A DNA stretch of 64,000 bases from Trichomonas vaginalis G3. Its lineage: Eukaryota; Parabasalia; Trichomonadida; Trichomonadidae. This document shows positions 31,931-41,429 of this stretch, one piece after another. The first letter of the stretch is position 1; each line of letters opens with the position of its first letter. A model generated the notes under the pieces. The model was not told the DNA's origin. It saw only the letters and a program-made list of their open reading frames with translations, and ran no database searches. The stretch is from NCBI RefSeq assembly GCF_026262505.1, contig NC_067207.1, positions 7,718,082 through 7,782,081 on the forward strand, written 5' to 3'. The position numbers and the translations under genes are program-made.

Positions 31931-32129
31931 CTACCTGAGCCATCTTTGGTGTCAAGCTTGAAAAATAAACGCTTACATGTATTTTTTCAGCAACTTCGTC
32001 AAATAATTTTATAGCACTATCTATCTCATCTACTTCAAACGTTTCTTTACCTTTCGTGGGAGCACCATACCTTTTCTCAAAAACTTCAAGCAGTTCTGTT
32101 TCAGCAGCTCTCATATCATTTACAAACAC
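31926..32129 (-). CDS. N-terminal domain of an unknown protein reading into the repeats
   Basis: From 32129 the minus strand reads MFVNDMRAAETELLEVFEKR and about 70 residues of ordinary protein-like helix, and the frame then stays open through the 22-24 bp repeats to about 31326 (267 codons in total). The repeat part (FPTGKVF-like units) may be incidental. No family recognised. Confidence 0.35.
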
Positions 32130-32189
32130 AACCTTAATCTATTGACTGTAGAGTCATATCTACTACTTATATTAAATGTTCTTCCTATC

Positions 32190-32582
32190 TTATATCTTTT
32201 GTATTGAAGTCCTTCGGTTTCTGAACGATGTAAAGAAGCCTTCACTGCAACGTTCCGTATCGAATGAACCATATGTTATGAAATTATATCCAACAACTGG
32301 GTCAATCCAGAACAAAACTACTGGTATAAGACTTTTGTCTATAAGATATGCTCTTGTTCCATAGAATCTTACTGATATCATAAGCTCAGGATTTTTTGTC
32401 AAAATTTTCTGAGTTGAAGCATTTTTAACCCAGTCCTTTGTTTTCTTTCCAGATGGAGATATAATGTCTGACAAAGAATATTTGTTGTATTTCTTTGAGT
32501 ATCTTACGTTTAAATCACCTATTCTAACTATTTTGGTCTCATTGTCTATCTTTTTAACTGTTTCAAACTCAGTGTTTGTCAT
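32190..32582 (-). CDS. Divergent KilA-N domain protein, 130 aa
   Basis: KilA-N features: NKYSLSDIISPSGKKTKDWV (about residues 32-52), then GTRAYLIDKSLIPVVLFWID (about 79-98), matching the typical ...iP.ia.W... block. Only the DNA-binding domain is present, without the coiled tail of the larger KilA-N proteins. The start is preceded by an ACATACAAAATAAAAAAA stretch also seen before the 13631 start. Confidence 0.65.
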   Translation of the reverse strand: MTNTEFETVKKIDNETKIVRIGDLNVRYSKKYNKYSLSDIISPSGKKTKDWVKNASTQKILTKNPELMISVRFYGTRAYLIDKSLIPVVLFWIDPVVGYNFITYGSFDTERCSEGFFTSFRNRRTSIQKI

Positions 32583-32689
32583 TTCCTGTCTTTACATACA
32601 AAATAAAAAAAAATATTTTAAAAAAACTAACGTTAATTTTATTTTTTTCTATCTTGTATAAAAGATATGATTTCATAGAGTTTTTTTCA

Positions 32690-33480
32690 CGATTTTCATG
32701 AGTTTTGGCGACCAGGGTTTTTCCCCTGCTCGCATTTTTTTACGATTTTCATGTGTTTTTTTACGATTTTCATGAGTTTTAGGCGACTACGGTTTTTAAC
32801 GTACTCGCATTTTTTCACGATTTTCATGAGTTTTTTTACGATTTTCATGAGTTTTAGGCGACTACGGTTTTTAACGTACTCGCATTTTTTCACGATTTTC
32901 ATGAGTTTTAGGCGACCCCGAAAAAAACCGGGGTCGCAATTTTTTCACGATTTTCGTACGGAATCTCTATCCTCGGTTTTTCGAGGGTAGCATTTTTTCA
33001 CGATTTTCATAGAGTTTTTTTACGATTTTCGTACGGAATCTCGTTCCTCGGTTTTCCGAGGGTCGCAAACATATGAGGAAATTCATGAAATTTGGTCATT
33101 TTTTCATGATTTCAGGGATTTTTTTTACGAAGAGTAAAAGTTCTCTTCGTCAAAAAAATACAGTTATATCATGAAATTTGGTCATTTTTTCACGATTTCA
33201 TAGAGTTTTATGCAAGGCCGAAAAAAGTCGGGTAGCAAACATATGAGGAAATTCATGAAATTTGGTCATTTTTTCAGCAAAAATATATTTTAGATCTAAC
33301 CAGGTCCCTCGGTCCCTCGGTCAACTAACATCTTTTTGAAAATGGTGACAACATGACATTTTGACAACAGTCCAGGAAATAGACTTCTTCGTATATGTTT
33401 TGTTGAGACTTCAGGGATTTTTTTTACGAAGTGTCAAAGTTCTCTTCGTCACTCATAACAGTTATATAATGAAATTTGGT
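32690..33480. repeat. Interspersed short repeats, TTTCACGATTTTCATGAG type
   Basis: Many units of TTTTTTCACGATTTTCATGAG alternate with GC-rich cores (GGCGACTACGG, GGCGACCCCGAAAAAAACC) in a roughly 60-65 bp pattern (32700-32930), then related units with ATGAAATTTGGTCATTTTT (33060-33260; 33400-33490). No gene is supported here. Confidence 0.75.
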
Positions 33481-33483
33481 CAT

Positions 33484-33566
33484 TTTTACTCAGCAAAAAT
33501 ATATTTTAGGTGAAGTGGTGAGATCTCACCTCTTTTCTCACCTCCTTTCTCACCTCTTTTTCACAA
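33484..33566 (+). repeat. Cassette-edge inverted repeat, left arm
   Basis: TACTCAGCAAAAATATATTT followed by a GGTGAGATCTCACC palindrome. Its inverted partner at about 34563-34637 flanks the gene 33640-34482. A shorter form of the arm is also present near 53800-53850. Confidence 0.7.
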
Positions 33567-33639
33567 GCGTCCTTACATGAATTGTACGATGTATATTTGA
33601 AATCCTAAAACAGTTTTGTAGCTTCTATTTTCTTCTGTC

Positions 33640-34482
33640 AGTATGTCAAAATTTTCACAATGCCGAAGGTTTCTTTATATTTCTTCTTGACGTCAGATAG
33701 AAGGAAATCGTCAGCTGTTGATAGTTTTTGTTCAGAAATGTCAAACATGTCCATTTTATCTTCTGCTGCGTTTCTCTGCTTCTTCTTTAAATCTGCATAG
33801 TCGTTTCGCATACGTTCTATCTCTTTGACGGAGTAGTTATATTTCCTCATTGCTGCTTTACATTTAGAACATTGTGGTTCACTTTAGCATTGTACATTGA
33901 AATAAAACCTGCTAAAACAACTAAGCGCGTCAATGTTTTCTTTAACTCAAAAGTTGCTGGTTTTATCTGTTCGTTCCATACCTTACCTCTTCTATCTTTA
34001 TCTCTTATCTGCCATACACATTTTGCAACTAACGAAACAAAGTTGTCGTAGGTCTTAAATTCTTCAGATTTGTATATGTCAGAGATGTTCTTTATACCAT
34101 ATCGCAATCTTTGTCCATGACTTTTGTGGTTGCAATGAAATCCAAGAAACTCATTATTACCTTACGTATGAACTTCTTGGTTTCTACTGAGTCAGTTGCT
34201 TTGACTTCTATTCATCGAATTCTGATATAAGAATAGTAAGCTTTTGTTGTTGTATTTCAGGAAGTTTAGGTAGATGGTCAATAATATCCTGCATTTCATA
34301 AAGATATTTTCATTTGTTTCATCTTTTGCACTACAGTCTAAAAACTCCTTGGAGAAGTTCTTGCTTTATCTTCTGGATTTCTGTTTCGAAAGTATATGAA
34401 GAAGGAATGAAGCTTTTCATCTCTACTAACATTGAAGTTGGGTTCATGACTAACGAGTTTGGTGCTGTTGTTGCTAACATGT
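33640..34482 (-). pseudogene. Unknown helical Polinton protein
   Basis: A start near 34482 (MLATTAPNSLVMNPTSM) leads into a mostly helical protein with segments such as YDNFVSLVAKCVWQIRDKDR and EIERMRNDYADLKKKQ. No family recognised. Broken. It lies between the two KilA-N genes, enclosed by cassette-edge inverted repeats. Confidence 0.4.
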
Positions 34483-34562
34483 TCTTACAATAAAAATAAA
34501 AAAATATTTTTTTAAAAAACTAAAATATATTTTTTATCTTAAGGAAATTCATGAAAATTCAA

Positions 34563-34960
34563 CGGGTGAGAAAAGAGGTGAAAAAAGAGGTGAGATCTCA
34601 CCACTTCACCTAAAATATATTTTTGCTGAGTAAAATGAGTTTTGGTTGAAAAAACAGGTGGAGCCACTTTTGGCTCGACCTCAAAACAAGCATTTCGTGA
34701 AGAATATACCAACCCGCGGAATTCCGCGGGTTGCTTTTTATACAAAACATTGACGTTCATGTTTGACAAAACAAGCATTTTGTGAAGAATATACCACCCC
34801 GCGGGGTGCTTTTTATACAAAACATATACGATGAAGTCTATTTCCTGTGTTGTTGTCAAAATGTCATGTTGTCACCATTTTCAAAAAGATGTTAGTTGAC
34901 CGAGGGACCGAGGGACCGAGGGACCTGGTGACACCTAAAAACCATCTAACCTAAAATATA
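34563..34960. repeat. Cassette-edge arm plus palindromic segments
   Basis: Contains the partner arm of 33484-33566, then two copies of a segment GTGAAGAATATACCA...GCTTTTTATACAAAACAT carrying or derived from a CCGCGGAATTCCGCGG palindrome, and three GACCGAGG units. The segments are copies of the middle of the neighbouring KilA-N gene. Confidence 0.7.
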
Positions 34961-34995
34961 TTTTTGCCGAATTCAATAAAAATAAAATGGTTCAT

Positions 34996-35658
34996 TTACT
35001 CAAAATATTTTTGTACAAAAGGACCCCAACCTTTTAACCTCTCTTCTGTAGCTTCTAATGAAACTTTAGCGAGTTCATATTCTCTAAATTCTCTCTTTAA
35101 ATCTTCTTGTTCCCATTGGTCTAGTTCGTATGGAGAGTCTCTATAACCAGAACATATCTCATGTTCATGTTCTATTTGTTTTTCATGCATTTTTCTAACT
35201 TCTTCTTCGAACAAAGGTTTTGCATTCTCTACTGTATCTTCAAGTTCTTCTTCATCTAATTTCTCATGAACTTTCTTGTCTATGGAGTCCAGAATTTTTC
35301 CAACTGCTATGCAATATTTTGGAGAAGCCCACATTGCTATATAGTTTGTAAGTCTTGGGTCTACATACATTCCTCTAAACTGTTTGATTTCATCGGGAAT
35401 TTCTGCATTAACATTGTATAAAAAGCAACCGCGCGAATTCCGCGGGGTGGTATATTCTTCACAAAATGCCTTAAAATACTCTTCCCAGGACTTATTTTCC
35501 AACAACCTTCTAAAGTCTTTCCTAAACTGCTGACATATCTTTGTTGCATTTATATAACCATCCTTGTCTCTACGTAAGACTTCAATACCGTTATAGGTGC
35601 CTTTTGTGAATGTTTCGCCATTAGATTTGTTCGTGAACGTTTTTGCTTCGACTGTCAT
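34996..35658 (-). CDS. KilA-N domain protein, 220 aa, element B
   Basis: Close paralogue of 12951-13631: GTYNGIEVLRRDKDGYINAT (about 19-39), then YVDPRLTNYIAMWASPKYC (about 121-140), then a charged helical tail. The region PRNSRGCFLY (around residue 73) is encoded by the GC-rich palindromic segment that is copied several times on both sides of the gene. Frame open. DNA binding expected; target unknown. Confidence 0.85.
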   Translation of the reverse strand: MTVEAKTFTNKSNGETFTKGTYNGIEVLRRDKDGYINATKICQQFRKDFRRLLENKSWEEYFKAFCEEYTTPRNSRGCFLYNVNAEIPDEIKQFRGMYVDPRLTNYIAMWASPKYCIAVGKILDSIDKKVHEKLDEEELEDTVENAKPLFEEEVRKMHEKQIEHEHEICSGYRDSPYELDQWEQEDLKREFREYELAKVSLEATEERLKGWGPFVQKYFE

Positions 35659-35694
35659 ACTGTTCTTACAATAAAAATAAAAAAATATTTTTTG

Positions 35695-36045
35695 GTGGGA
35701 CGTCGGACATTCGTTTGTGGCTTAACCGTCGGACATTCGTTTGTGGCTTAACCGTCGGACATTCGTTTGTGGCTTAACCTCAAAACAAGCATTTCGTGAA
35801 GAATATACCACCCCGCGGAATTCCGCGGGGTGCTTTTTATACAAAACATATACGATGAAAGTCTTGACAAACAAGCATTTCGTGAAGAATATACCAACCG
35901 CCGGAATTCCGCGGGTTGCTTTTTATACAAAACATATACGATGAAATCTATTTCCTGTGTTGTTGTCAAAATGTCATGTTGTCACCATTTTCAAAAAGAT
36001 GTTAGTTGACCGAGGGACCGAGGACCGAGGGACCTGGTTCGCCTA
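35695..36045. repeat. Start-motif repeats and palindromic KilA-N segments
   Basis: Three units of CGTCGGACATTCGTTTGTG (35700-35775) are followed by two segments with a GC-rich palindrome centred on GAATTC (35800-35840; 35885-35925), then GACCGAGG units (36008-36030). This mirrors 34640-34960. Confidence 0.75.
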
Positions 36046-36056
36046 AAATATATTTT

Positions 36057-36917
36057 TCAATACTTTTTCAGCACTTTTCCGTAGTTGTATATGAAAGACA
36101 ATTCGAGATAAAAGTCGTAGTACAATGGAATAATATGCTGCACACCGTTTGTTGTGAAACCAGACTTGAAAGTCAGAGAAACTGTTACTAGGTGGTTCGT
36201 AGAATTTAGAAGCAAAGTCATAAAAGTCCTTACCGATACAAAGAAAACTGTTGTTGCTTGAACTGAAACTTGCATGACACATGACATTTGAGGATCGAAC
36301 ACGTTTCTATAAACTGTCAAATCTGTTGGTGGGAGTATAAATTTAAAAGGACCGTCAGGTGGCAATGGTTCGTTCTGGTTTAGTAACCGAAGAAATTGTG
36401 CCCAAGAACGTTTGTCCACTCCCCAATATAAAAACTCTGTATCTCTTGGAGGGTTATTTTCAATCCTTTGAAATGAAACGGTGGAGTTCATCTTATCGTA
36501 TTCTAGTTTTAGATAGTATGTTCCATTTAGTAAAGAGTGGTATTTTTCTTGAAATTCCCAGTAGTATTTGTTCATTTGAGTTTGAAAGTCATTTAGAGTC
36601 TTCTCAAGACTTTCGTCTGAACGAATTGTAAAGATTTTCATTTCGTCAAATTTTTCTATTAGACCATCAGAACCTTTATACTGACCATGAAAATATACTG
36701 CGAACATAAACGCGTTAGTTCTATTTGAAAACAAAACTCTTCTAAATCCTATTGCCTTTGCATCTGAAGGACTTTGAAGCCAACGAATTGGATAGTCAAA
36801 CCTGTATGTTCGAGATGAAATTTCTTCATCTGAAATATTCCTACCAGCGTTTGTAAAGATATAGTCTAACGGTTTTGTATCTGCTGCTTTTGTTCTTTGT
36901 TTTTCAACCTGAAGCAT
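36057..36917 (-). CDS. Capsid-associated protein, YP-x-RW family, 286 aa
   Basis: An N-terminal FDYPIRWLQSPSDAKAIGFR motif (about residues 43-62) recurs as FDYPLRWLRDPSVTKAIGFR at 44418-45260 and, more distantly, as YEYPRHWVEYVGGEKAIEIR at 52148. The rest is beta-rich. One or more of these proteins is probably a minor capsid (penton-like) component; the pairing of a family member with other structural genes supports this but does not prove it. Fossil; the end of the frame looks altered relative to its relatives. Confidence 0.5.
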   Translation of the reverse strand: MLQVEKQRTKAADTKPLDYIFTNAGRNISDEEISSRTYRFDYPIRWLQSPSDAKAIGFRRVLFSNRTNAFMFAVYFHGQYKGSDGLIEKFDEMKIFTIRSDESLEKTLNDFQTQMNKYYWEFQEKYHSLLNGTYYLKLEYDKMNSTVSFQRIENNPPRDTEFLYWGVDKRSWAQFLRLLNQNEPLPPDGPFKFILPPTDLTVYRNVFDPQMSCVMQVSVQATTVFFVSVRTFMTLLLNSTNHLVTVSLTFKSGFTTNGVQHIIPLYYDFYLELSFIYNYGKVLKKY

Positions 36918-36953
36918 TTTATATATGTAAAAATATACTGTTTTAAAAACGTT

Positions 36954-37538
36954 TTAAAATGGTATGCCATATAGCTTCTTGAATTTGTTAAGAAGTATTT
37001 TAACGCGTTTTCCATCTATATCTCTAGCGTTTACATAAGCATAGCCATCCTTAGTAAAATATACTTGTAATTTCCTATAGTTTACGCCGGTATAAAAGTA
37101 GAAAGAGTCTTGTTCTTCGCTATAGTAGTAAAACTCAAGCGTATGCTTACCATAGTCTGTAATTTCAATTGCTTCATCTTCTAGTTCGTCGACAAATTCG
37201 AATACAATATCTCGAAATTTGCCTATGTTCTTATTTGTTTCAGAACGAGTGACCCAACGTAAGTTTTCAAGTCTATTGTCGTTTCTTATATGGTTTATAT
37301 GGTCTACAAAAGGTAAATTGTTAGGATTCGGTATAAAATGAGTTGCAATGACAATATGTTTAAAATAGTGTTTTCCACCCATCTTCATCATAGCATATCC
37401 GTTATTTTGCTCCCATTCGCTTAAAACTCTTTTTGTCTTTTTGTTTCTGACTTCAAATGACTCACAACAGTGAATTTCATATTTCTCATCTAACAAACAA
37501 GTTTCCCAACGGTCTGTTCCGACAAACTCAGCGTACAT
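36954..37538 (-). CDS. HNH endonuclease-like protein, 194 aa
   Basis: The HNH core reads ATHFIPNPNNLPFVDHINHI followed by NDNRLENLRWVT (about residues 64-98), typical of HNH_3/homing-type nucleases. The N-terminal half has a NUMOD4-like WETCLLDEKYEIHCC segment. The C-terminal ~75 residues (EITDYGKHTLEFYYY to the end) form a separate domain also found alone at 53924-54244. It lies just downstream of the polymerase gene, with a paralogue on the other side (39792-40376). Frame open. Confidence 0.8.
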   Translation of the reverse strand: MYAEFVGTDRWETCLLDEKYEIHCCESFEVRNKKTKRVLSEWEQNNGYAMMKMGGKHYFKHIVIATHFIPNPNNLPFVDHINHIRNDNRLENLRWVTRSETNKNIGKFRDIVFEFVDELEDEAIEITDYGKHTLEFYYYSEEQDSFYFYTGVNYRKLQVYFTKDGYAYVNARDIDGKRVKILLNKFKKLYGIPF

Positions 37539-37609
37539 TTCAAATAAAATAAAAAAATATTTTTTTTAAAAAATGTTTTAAAAAATGTTTTACTATTTCA
37601 TGCAATGTT

Positions 37610-39763
37610 TTATTTCATGCAATGTTTTATTTCTGTGCCGTTTTCAAGTATGGCCCAGTACTTACGCTTGGAGAGAACATGAACTTCGGAAAATACCTTG
37701 TCTAGCTTAAAACAGCCCATCCTTTCACCGACTAAACCCATTTCAATGAGTTTGTTATAGCCTTCCTCGTTCGTCATGAGTGCATCGATGTTCTCGTAGT
37801 ATACCTTCACTTTGGATTTAACATCGGAGAAGAACTCATTGTAGTTGTCAAGGACTGCCTTTGCGAACTGAGGATAGGACCAATGTTCGACAATAGGTTT
37901 TACTGTGGTTACTAAGCCACTTTGACCTTGAGTAAATTCGTATTTCAAAACAAAAGGGGAGAACCTTTCAACAAAGTTGTCGACCTTCTCATAGTGTTTA
38001 CTCTTCATCTTTTGAGGTTTCTTAATGGAATATCCCCATGTCGAATTCATAAGCAATTTGATTGTCATTGCAAGTTTGGGGTTTGAAGCTTTCCTAATAT
38101 CATACATTTGTTGTATGACTTTTCCAACTGTATAGTTCCTTCCCGGGAACTCACCGTCTTCGTTTGGAATTCCAGTTGGAATATATTGGACGAACCTCAT
38201 GTACGCAGCGTTAAGGTCGACATAGTATATTTTTTCGTATGAGTCGAACTTATCGCATCCAATGGGTCCGGTTCGTGGAAATTCAAGTGAGTCTCTTATC
38301 TTCTGAGAAACTTCTCCTGTTATCTCATAAACATCGTCGAAGCAACCTGTTTCATATAAAACCTTCTGAGCTAACTCAGATGCTCTCCAATACAATTTGA
38401 CGTCGATTGGATTTCTCAATGGGAGTTTGTTTATAGCATCTTGAAGTTCTTGCAACCTCATTGGAAGTTCTTCTGGTTCAGGTTGGTATCCGAACAATCC
38501 AACTCCTTTTGGAACTGTGTACTTCTTTTGTGCTATAACTTTGTCTGGAACAACTTTTGGTCTTACCAACAATGAAAAGTTTGTTTCATCTTTTGGTACA
38601 AAAGTTTCTGTCAGCTTGTCATCTGGAATTGGTTCCAACAAGCCTTTCTCGAAAAGAATGTTAACAGCTCTGACAATGTTGCACTTGCCTTTTCCGAACA
38701 ATGGGTTTGTAAGACTTTCGTTCAACATGAAGTGGTTGTGGACAAGTACAATCTTCAACCATGGCAATTTGAAGTCAACAACATAGTCATCGTGCGAAGA
38801 ACCTTTCTCAGTCGGTATGTTGACTCGGATATTCACATTTGCCAACGGTGCAACTTTTGACAATTGACCTCTGAGAATGTACCTTGTTTTCACACATGAC
38901 TCAAGATACTTCATCTTCTCATCTGTAACAAGACCAGAGTTCCTGAGACATGTAAGAATACAAGGTTCATTGACAATTGTTTCAATTGAATTGTAAATTC
39001 CATACCTTGTCAAGTCAATGTCAGACTTATTTCTGAAGGGGAAGTATCCAGCATGTTGTCTGACTGCTTGAGGGTTAGGTTGGTACCATTCAAACTTCAC
39101 GCTTGCAATTCCTTCAATTGCATTCAAAATATCTGAGTCGGAGTCAAACATTTGTTCTCTCTTTGTAGTCTTGAAAGCGTCAAGAAGTTGTGCAGCTGTT
39201 TGTTCATTGCCATGTGAGTAGTAGATATGACCATCTAAATCTGTTACGGTTAGTCTGAGATTGTATCCTTTCTTATTTCCGTCTTGTATGGCAGCAAGTA
39301 CACCCATGAAGCCTTCTTTGTTCTTTCCTTCGTCAAAGTTTACTGTAAAGGTTCGACCAGATGTAATTTTACTTCTAACCTCACGATACTTTTCATATGC
39401 ATATCTTGTTCTTTCCATTGGAGCATGTGCGTCTTCACCTTTTCCTTTTTTCCTCCTCAAAGGATGCAATTGTTCGTCATGTTTCCAGTAGAATCTGGCA
39501 AAGCCGTCGTGTCCTTCAACTTGAGGCTCACTAACATCGAAAGGCATGTCCATAAGACGTTCTTCTTCTAACCTCTCTAGTCTGTTTGGATAATTGGCGC
39601 GCGCTGTTTCTAAGTCCATTTCGTAGCGAAGACCAGACAGTTTGTCATAGACTTTTATGGGTCTTCCCTTCCTATATTTAAACTTCTTTGAAACTCTCCA
39701 ACCATATCTTTCTAACTCTGCTTTTATTCTAGCAGACTTTCTATCCATTCTATGCGGGGGCAT
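37610..39763 (-). CDS. Protein-primed family B DNA polymerase of Polinton, 717 aa
   Basis: I place the start at 39763 (MPPHRMDRKSARIKAEL), directly after TTATTTGAA as in the HNH genes; an extension upstream has no support. Readable polymerase motifs are: A, YYVDLNAAYMRF (about residue 515); B, IKLLMNSTWGYSIKKP (about 580); C region, YYENIDALM (about 660); and KxY-type LSKRKYWAI near the end. It belongs to the DNA_pol_B_2 protein-primed group that copies linear Polinton genomes using a terminal protein. It is somewhat shorter than many Polinton polymerases. The frame is open throughout. A C-terminal fragment lies at 54449-54863. Confidence 0.85.
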   Translation of the reverse strand: MPPHRMDRKSARIKAELERYGWRVSKKFKYRKGRPIKVYDKLSGLRYEMDLETARANYPNRLERLEEERLMDMPFDVSEPQVEGHDGFARFYWKHDEQLHPLRRKKGKGEDAHAPMERTRYAYEKYREVRSKITSGRTFTVNFDEGKNKEGFMGVLAAIQDGNKKGYNLRLTVTDLDGHIYYSHGNEQTAAQLLDAFKTTKREQMFDSDSDILNAIEGIASVKFEWYQPNPQAVRQHAGYFPFRNKSDIDLTRYGIYNSIETIVNEPCILTCLRNSGLVTDEKMKYLESCVKTRYILRGQLSKVAPLANVNIRVNIPTEKGSSHDDYVVDFKLPWLKIVLVHNHFMLNESLTNPLFGKGKCNIVRAVNILFEKGLLEPIPDDKLTETFVPKDETNFSLLVRPKVVPDKVIAQKKYTVPKGVGLFGYQPEPEELPMRLQELQDAINKLPLRNPIDVKLYWRASELAQKVLYETGCFDDVYEITGEVSQKIRDSLEFPRTGPIGCDKFDSYEKIYYVDLNAAYMRFVQYIPTGIPNEDGEFPGRNYTVGKVIQQMYDIRKASNPKLAMTIKLLMNSTWGYSIKKPQKMKSKHYEKVDNFVERFSPFVLKYEFTQGQSGLVTTVKPIVEHWSYPQFAKAVLDNYNEFFSDVKSKVKVYYENIDALMTNEEGYNKLIEMGLVGERMGCFKLDKVFSEVHVLSKRKYWAILENGTEIKHCMK

Positions 39764-39791
39764 TTCAAATAAAATAAAAAAATATACTGTT

Positions 39792-40376
39792 TTAAAATGG
39801 TATGCCATATAGCTTCTTGAATTTGTTAAGAAATAGTCTAACGTTTTTTCCATCTGTATCTCTAGTGCTTACATAAGCATAGCCCGCCTTAGTAAAATAT
39901 ACTTGTAATTTCCTATAGTTTACGCCGGTATAAAAGTAGAAAGAGTCTTGTTCTTCGCTATAGTAGTAAAACTCAAACGTATGCTCGCCATAGTCTGTAA
40001 TTTCAATTGTTTCATCTTCTAGTTCGTCGACAAATTCGAATACTATATCTCCAAATTTGCCTTTGTTCTTATTGTTTTCAGAACAAGTAACCCAGCGTAA
40101 GTTTTCAAGTCTATTGTCGTTTCTTATATGGTTTATATGGTCTACAAAAGGTAAATTGTTAGGATTCGGTATAAAATGAGTTGCAATGACAATATGTTTA
40201 AAATAGTGTTTTCCACTCATATTTATCATAGCATATCCGTCATTTCGCTCCCATTCGCTTAAAACTCTTTTTGTCTTTTTGTTTCTGACTTCAAATGACT
40301 CACAACAGTGAATTTCATATTTCTCATCTAACAAACAAGTTTCCCAACGGTCTTCTCCAACAAACTCAGCGTACAT
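39792..40376 (-). CDS. HNH endonuclease-like protein, 194 aa (paralogue)
   Basis: The start at 40376 (MYAEFVGEDRWETC) follows the same TTATTTTATTTGAAATG context as its twin at 37538. HNH core DHINHIRNDNRLENLRWVT (about residues 80-98), same C-terminal domain. It differs from the 36954-37538 protein at scattered residues only. The two HNH genes bracket the polymerase gene in tandem, as expected if one arose by duplication or if the nuclease moves as a selfish cassette. Frame open. Confidence 0.8.
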   Translation of the reverse strand: MYAEFVGEDRWETCLLDEKYEIHCCESFEVRNKKTKRVLSEWERNDGYAMINMSGKHYFKHIVIATHFIPNPNNLPFVDHINHIRNDNRLENLRWVTCSENNKNKGKFGDIVFEFVDELEDETIEITDYGEHTFEFYYYSEEQDSFYFYTGVNYRKLQVYFTKAGYAYVSTRDTDGKNVRLFLNKFKKLYGIPF

Positions 40377-40399
40377 TTCAAATAAAATAAAAAAATATT

Positions 40400-40640
40400 T
40401 TTTTTTTAAAATATACTGTTTTAAAATGGTATGCCATTTCATATTTCTCATCTAATTTCTCATGAACTTTTTTGTCTATGTTTTTGTTGAGACTTCTTCA
40501 TCTAATTTCTCATGAACTTTCTTCATCTAATTTCTCATGAACTTCATCGTCAATGTTTTTGTTAAGACTTCTTCATCTATGTTTTCCCAACGGTCTTTTC
40601 CGGCAGACTCAGCGTACATTTCAAATAAAAATAAAAAAAT
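40400..40640. repeat. Shuffled fragments of HNH and KilA-N genes
   Basis: Short repeats of TCATCTAATTTCTCATGAAC (a piece of the KilA-N gene) alternate with TTTTTGTTGAGACTTCTTC and a copy of an HNH gene start (GACTCAGCGTACATTTCAAA). No gene is supported. Confidence 0.6.
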
Positions 40641-40649
40641 GTTTTTTCT

Positions 40650-41072
40650 TTACTTTACGTAACCACCCGCTGCCAAAAGTCTTTGACGCCAACCCATACC
40701 AGCTAATGAAGGTTGACTTGGTTTAGTTTCAATACTAACCTTTGGTTTTGGTTTATCTTCAGTTTTTGGTTTCTCTTCTTCTATCTGTTTTTCGTCACTT
40801 TTCGGTTCATCTGACTTTACCTCACTTGCTTGAACAGTTGTGTCGTTAACATCTTCATAAATGTCATATGCCATTTGTTTTTGTTTTCCTTTCAACTTTT
40901 TGTGTTTGTTGTAAAGTTTAGAATATTTCGACTCTAAGTCAATGAGATGTTCTATAATGAACTGTTGGTCAGTGAAGTAAACTTTTCCATCTGTTGTCTC
41001 GAAAGCTCCTTCAGACTTCAATATTTTATTTGTGAGAGTCTGTTTTCTTTTTTGAGATACTTGCCGTTCCAT
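40650..41072 (-). CDS. Lys/Glu-rich Polinton protein, 140 aa
   Basis: An N-terminal basic segment and a coiled-coil-like helix (LIDLESKYSKLYNKHKKLKG) lead to an acidic/Lys-Pro repeat linker and a C-terminal LAGMGWRQRLLAAGG motif. The tail resembles short capsid-binding motifs, but no family is recognised. Overlaps the end of the next gene by about 45 bp. Confidence 0.5.
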   Translation of the reverse strand: MERQVSQKRKQTLTNKILKSEGAFETTDGKVYFTDQQFIIEHLIDLESKYSKLYNKHKKLKGKQKQMAYDIYEDVNDTTVQASEVKSDEPKSDEKQIEEEKPKTEDKPKPKVSIETKPSQPSLAGMGWRQRLLAAGGYVK

Positions 41073-41235
41073 TTTTATGAAAAGTGACTTTGTAGTTAGG
41101 GTTTGTATTTCCAGACCTCACACTTTCTATTATTGAATTTTTCTCTTCATCTGTAAGTTCTTTGACAGGTTTTGACAATGGTTCTGAACTTTTTGTTTGT
41201 GGTGTCAAATCTACTGTTTCAACTTCTTCGGTCAT
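41026..41235 (-). CDS. Unknown acidic 69-aa protein
   Basis: Starts MTEEVETVDLTPQTKSSEPL after TTTACTGAGATGAA, a context repeated before the next small gene. Includes a short alpha/beta segment YKVTFHKNGTASISKKK. Function unknown. Confidence 0.45.
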   Translation of the reverse strand: MTEEVETVDLTPQTKSSEPLSKPVKELTDEEKNSIIESVRSGNTNPNYKVTFHKNGTASISKKKTDSHK

Positions 41236-41254
41236 TTCATCTCAGTAAAAAATT

Positions 41255-41410
41255 TTAGTTTGGTTTGTTTTCAACTGGTTGTTTAGGTTTTTTAAGTCGG
41301 TCTAAAACTTCTTGAGGTATAGGAAGAACTTGACAAACACGTGGTTGTGTAACTGCTGGAAGCCGACAAATCCATCTTGAGCCCATTTGTCTCAATGCTG
41401 TATTGTTCAT
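41255..41410 (-). CDS. Unknown 51-aa protein
   Basis: The ATG at 41410 is preceded by TTTTACTGAGATGAA, exactly as before the 41235 gene, which supports a real start. The product begins MNNTALRQMGSRWICRLP and ends Pro/Lys-rich. No family recognised. Confidence 0.45.
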   Translation of the reverse strand: MNNTALRQMGSRWICRLPAVTQPRVCQVLPIPQEVLDRLKKPKQPVENKPN

Positions 41411-41429
41411 TTCATCTCAGTAAAAAAAT

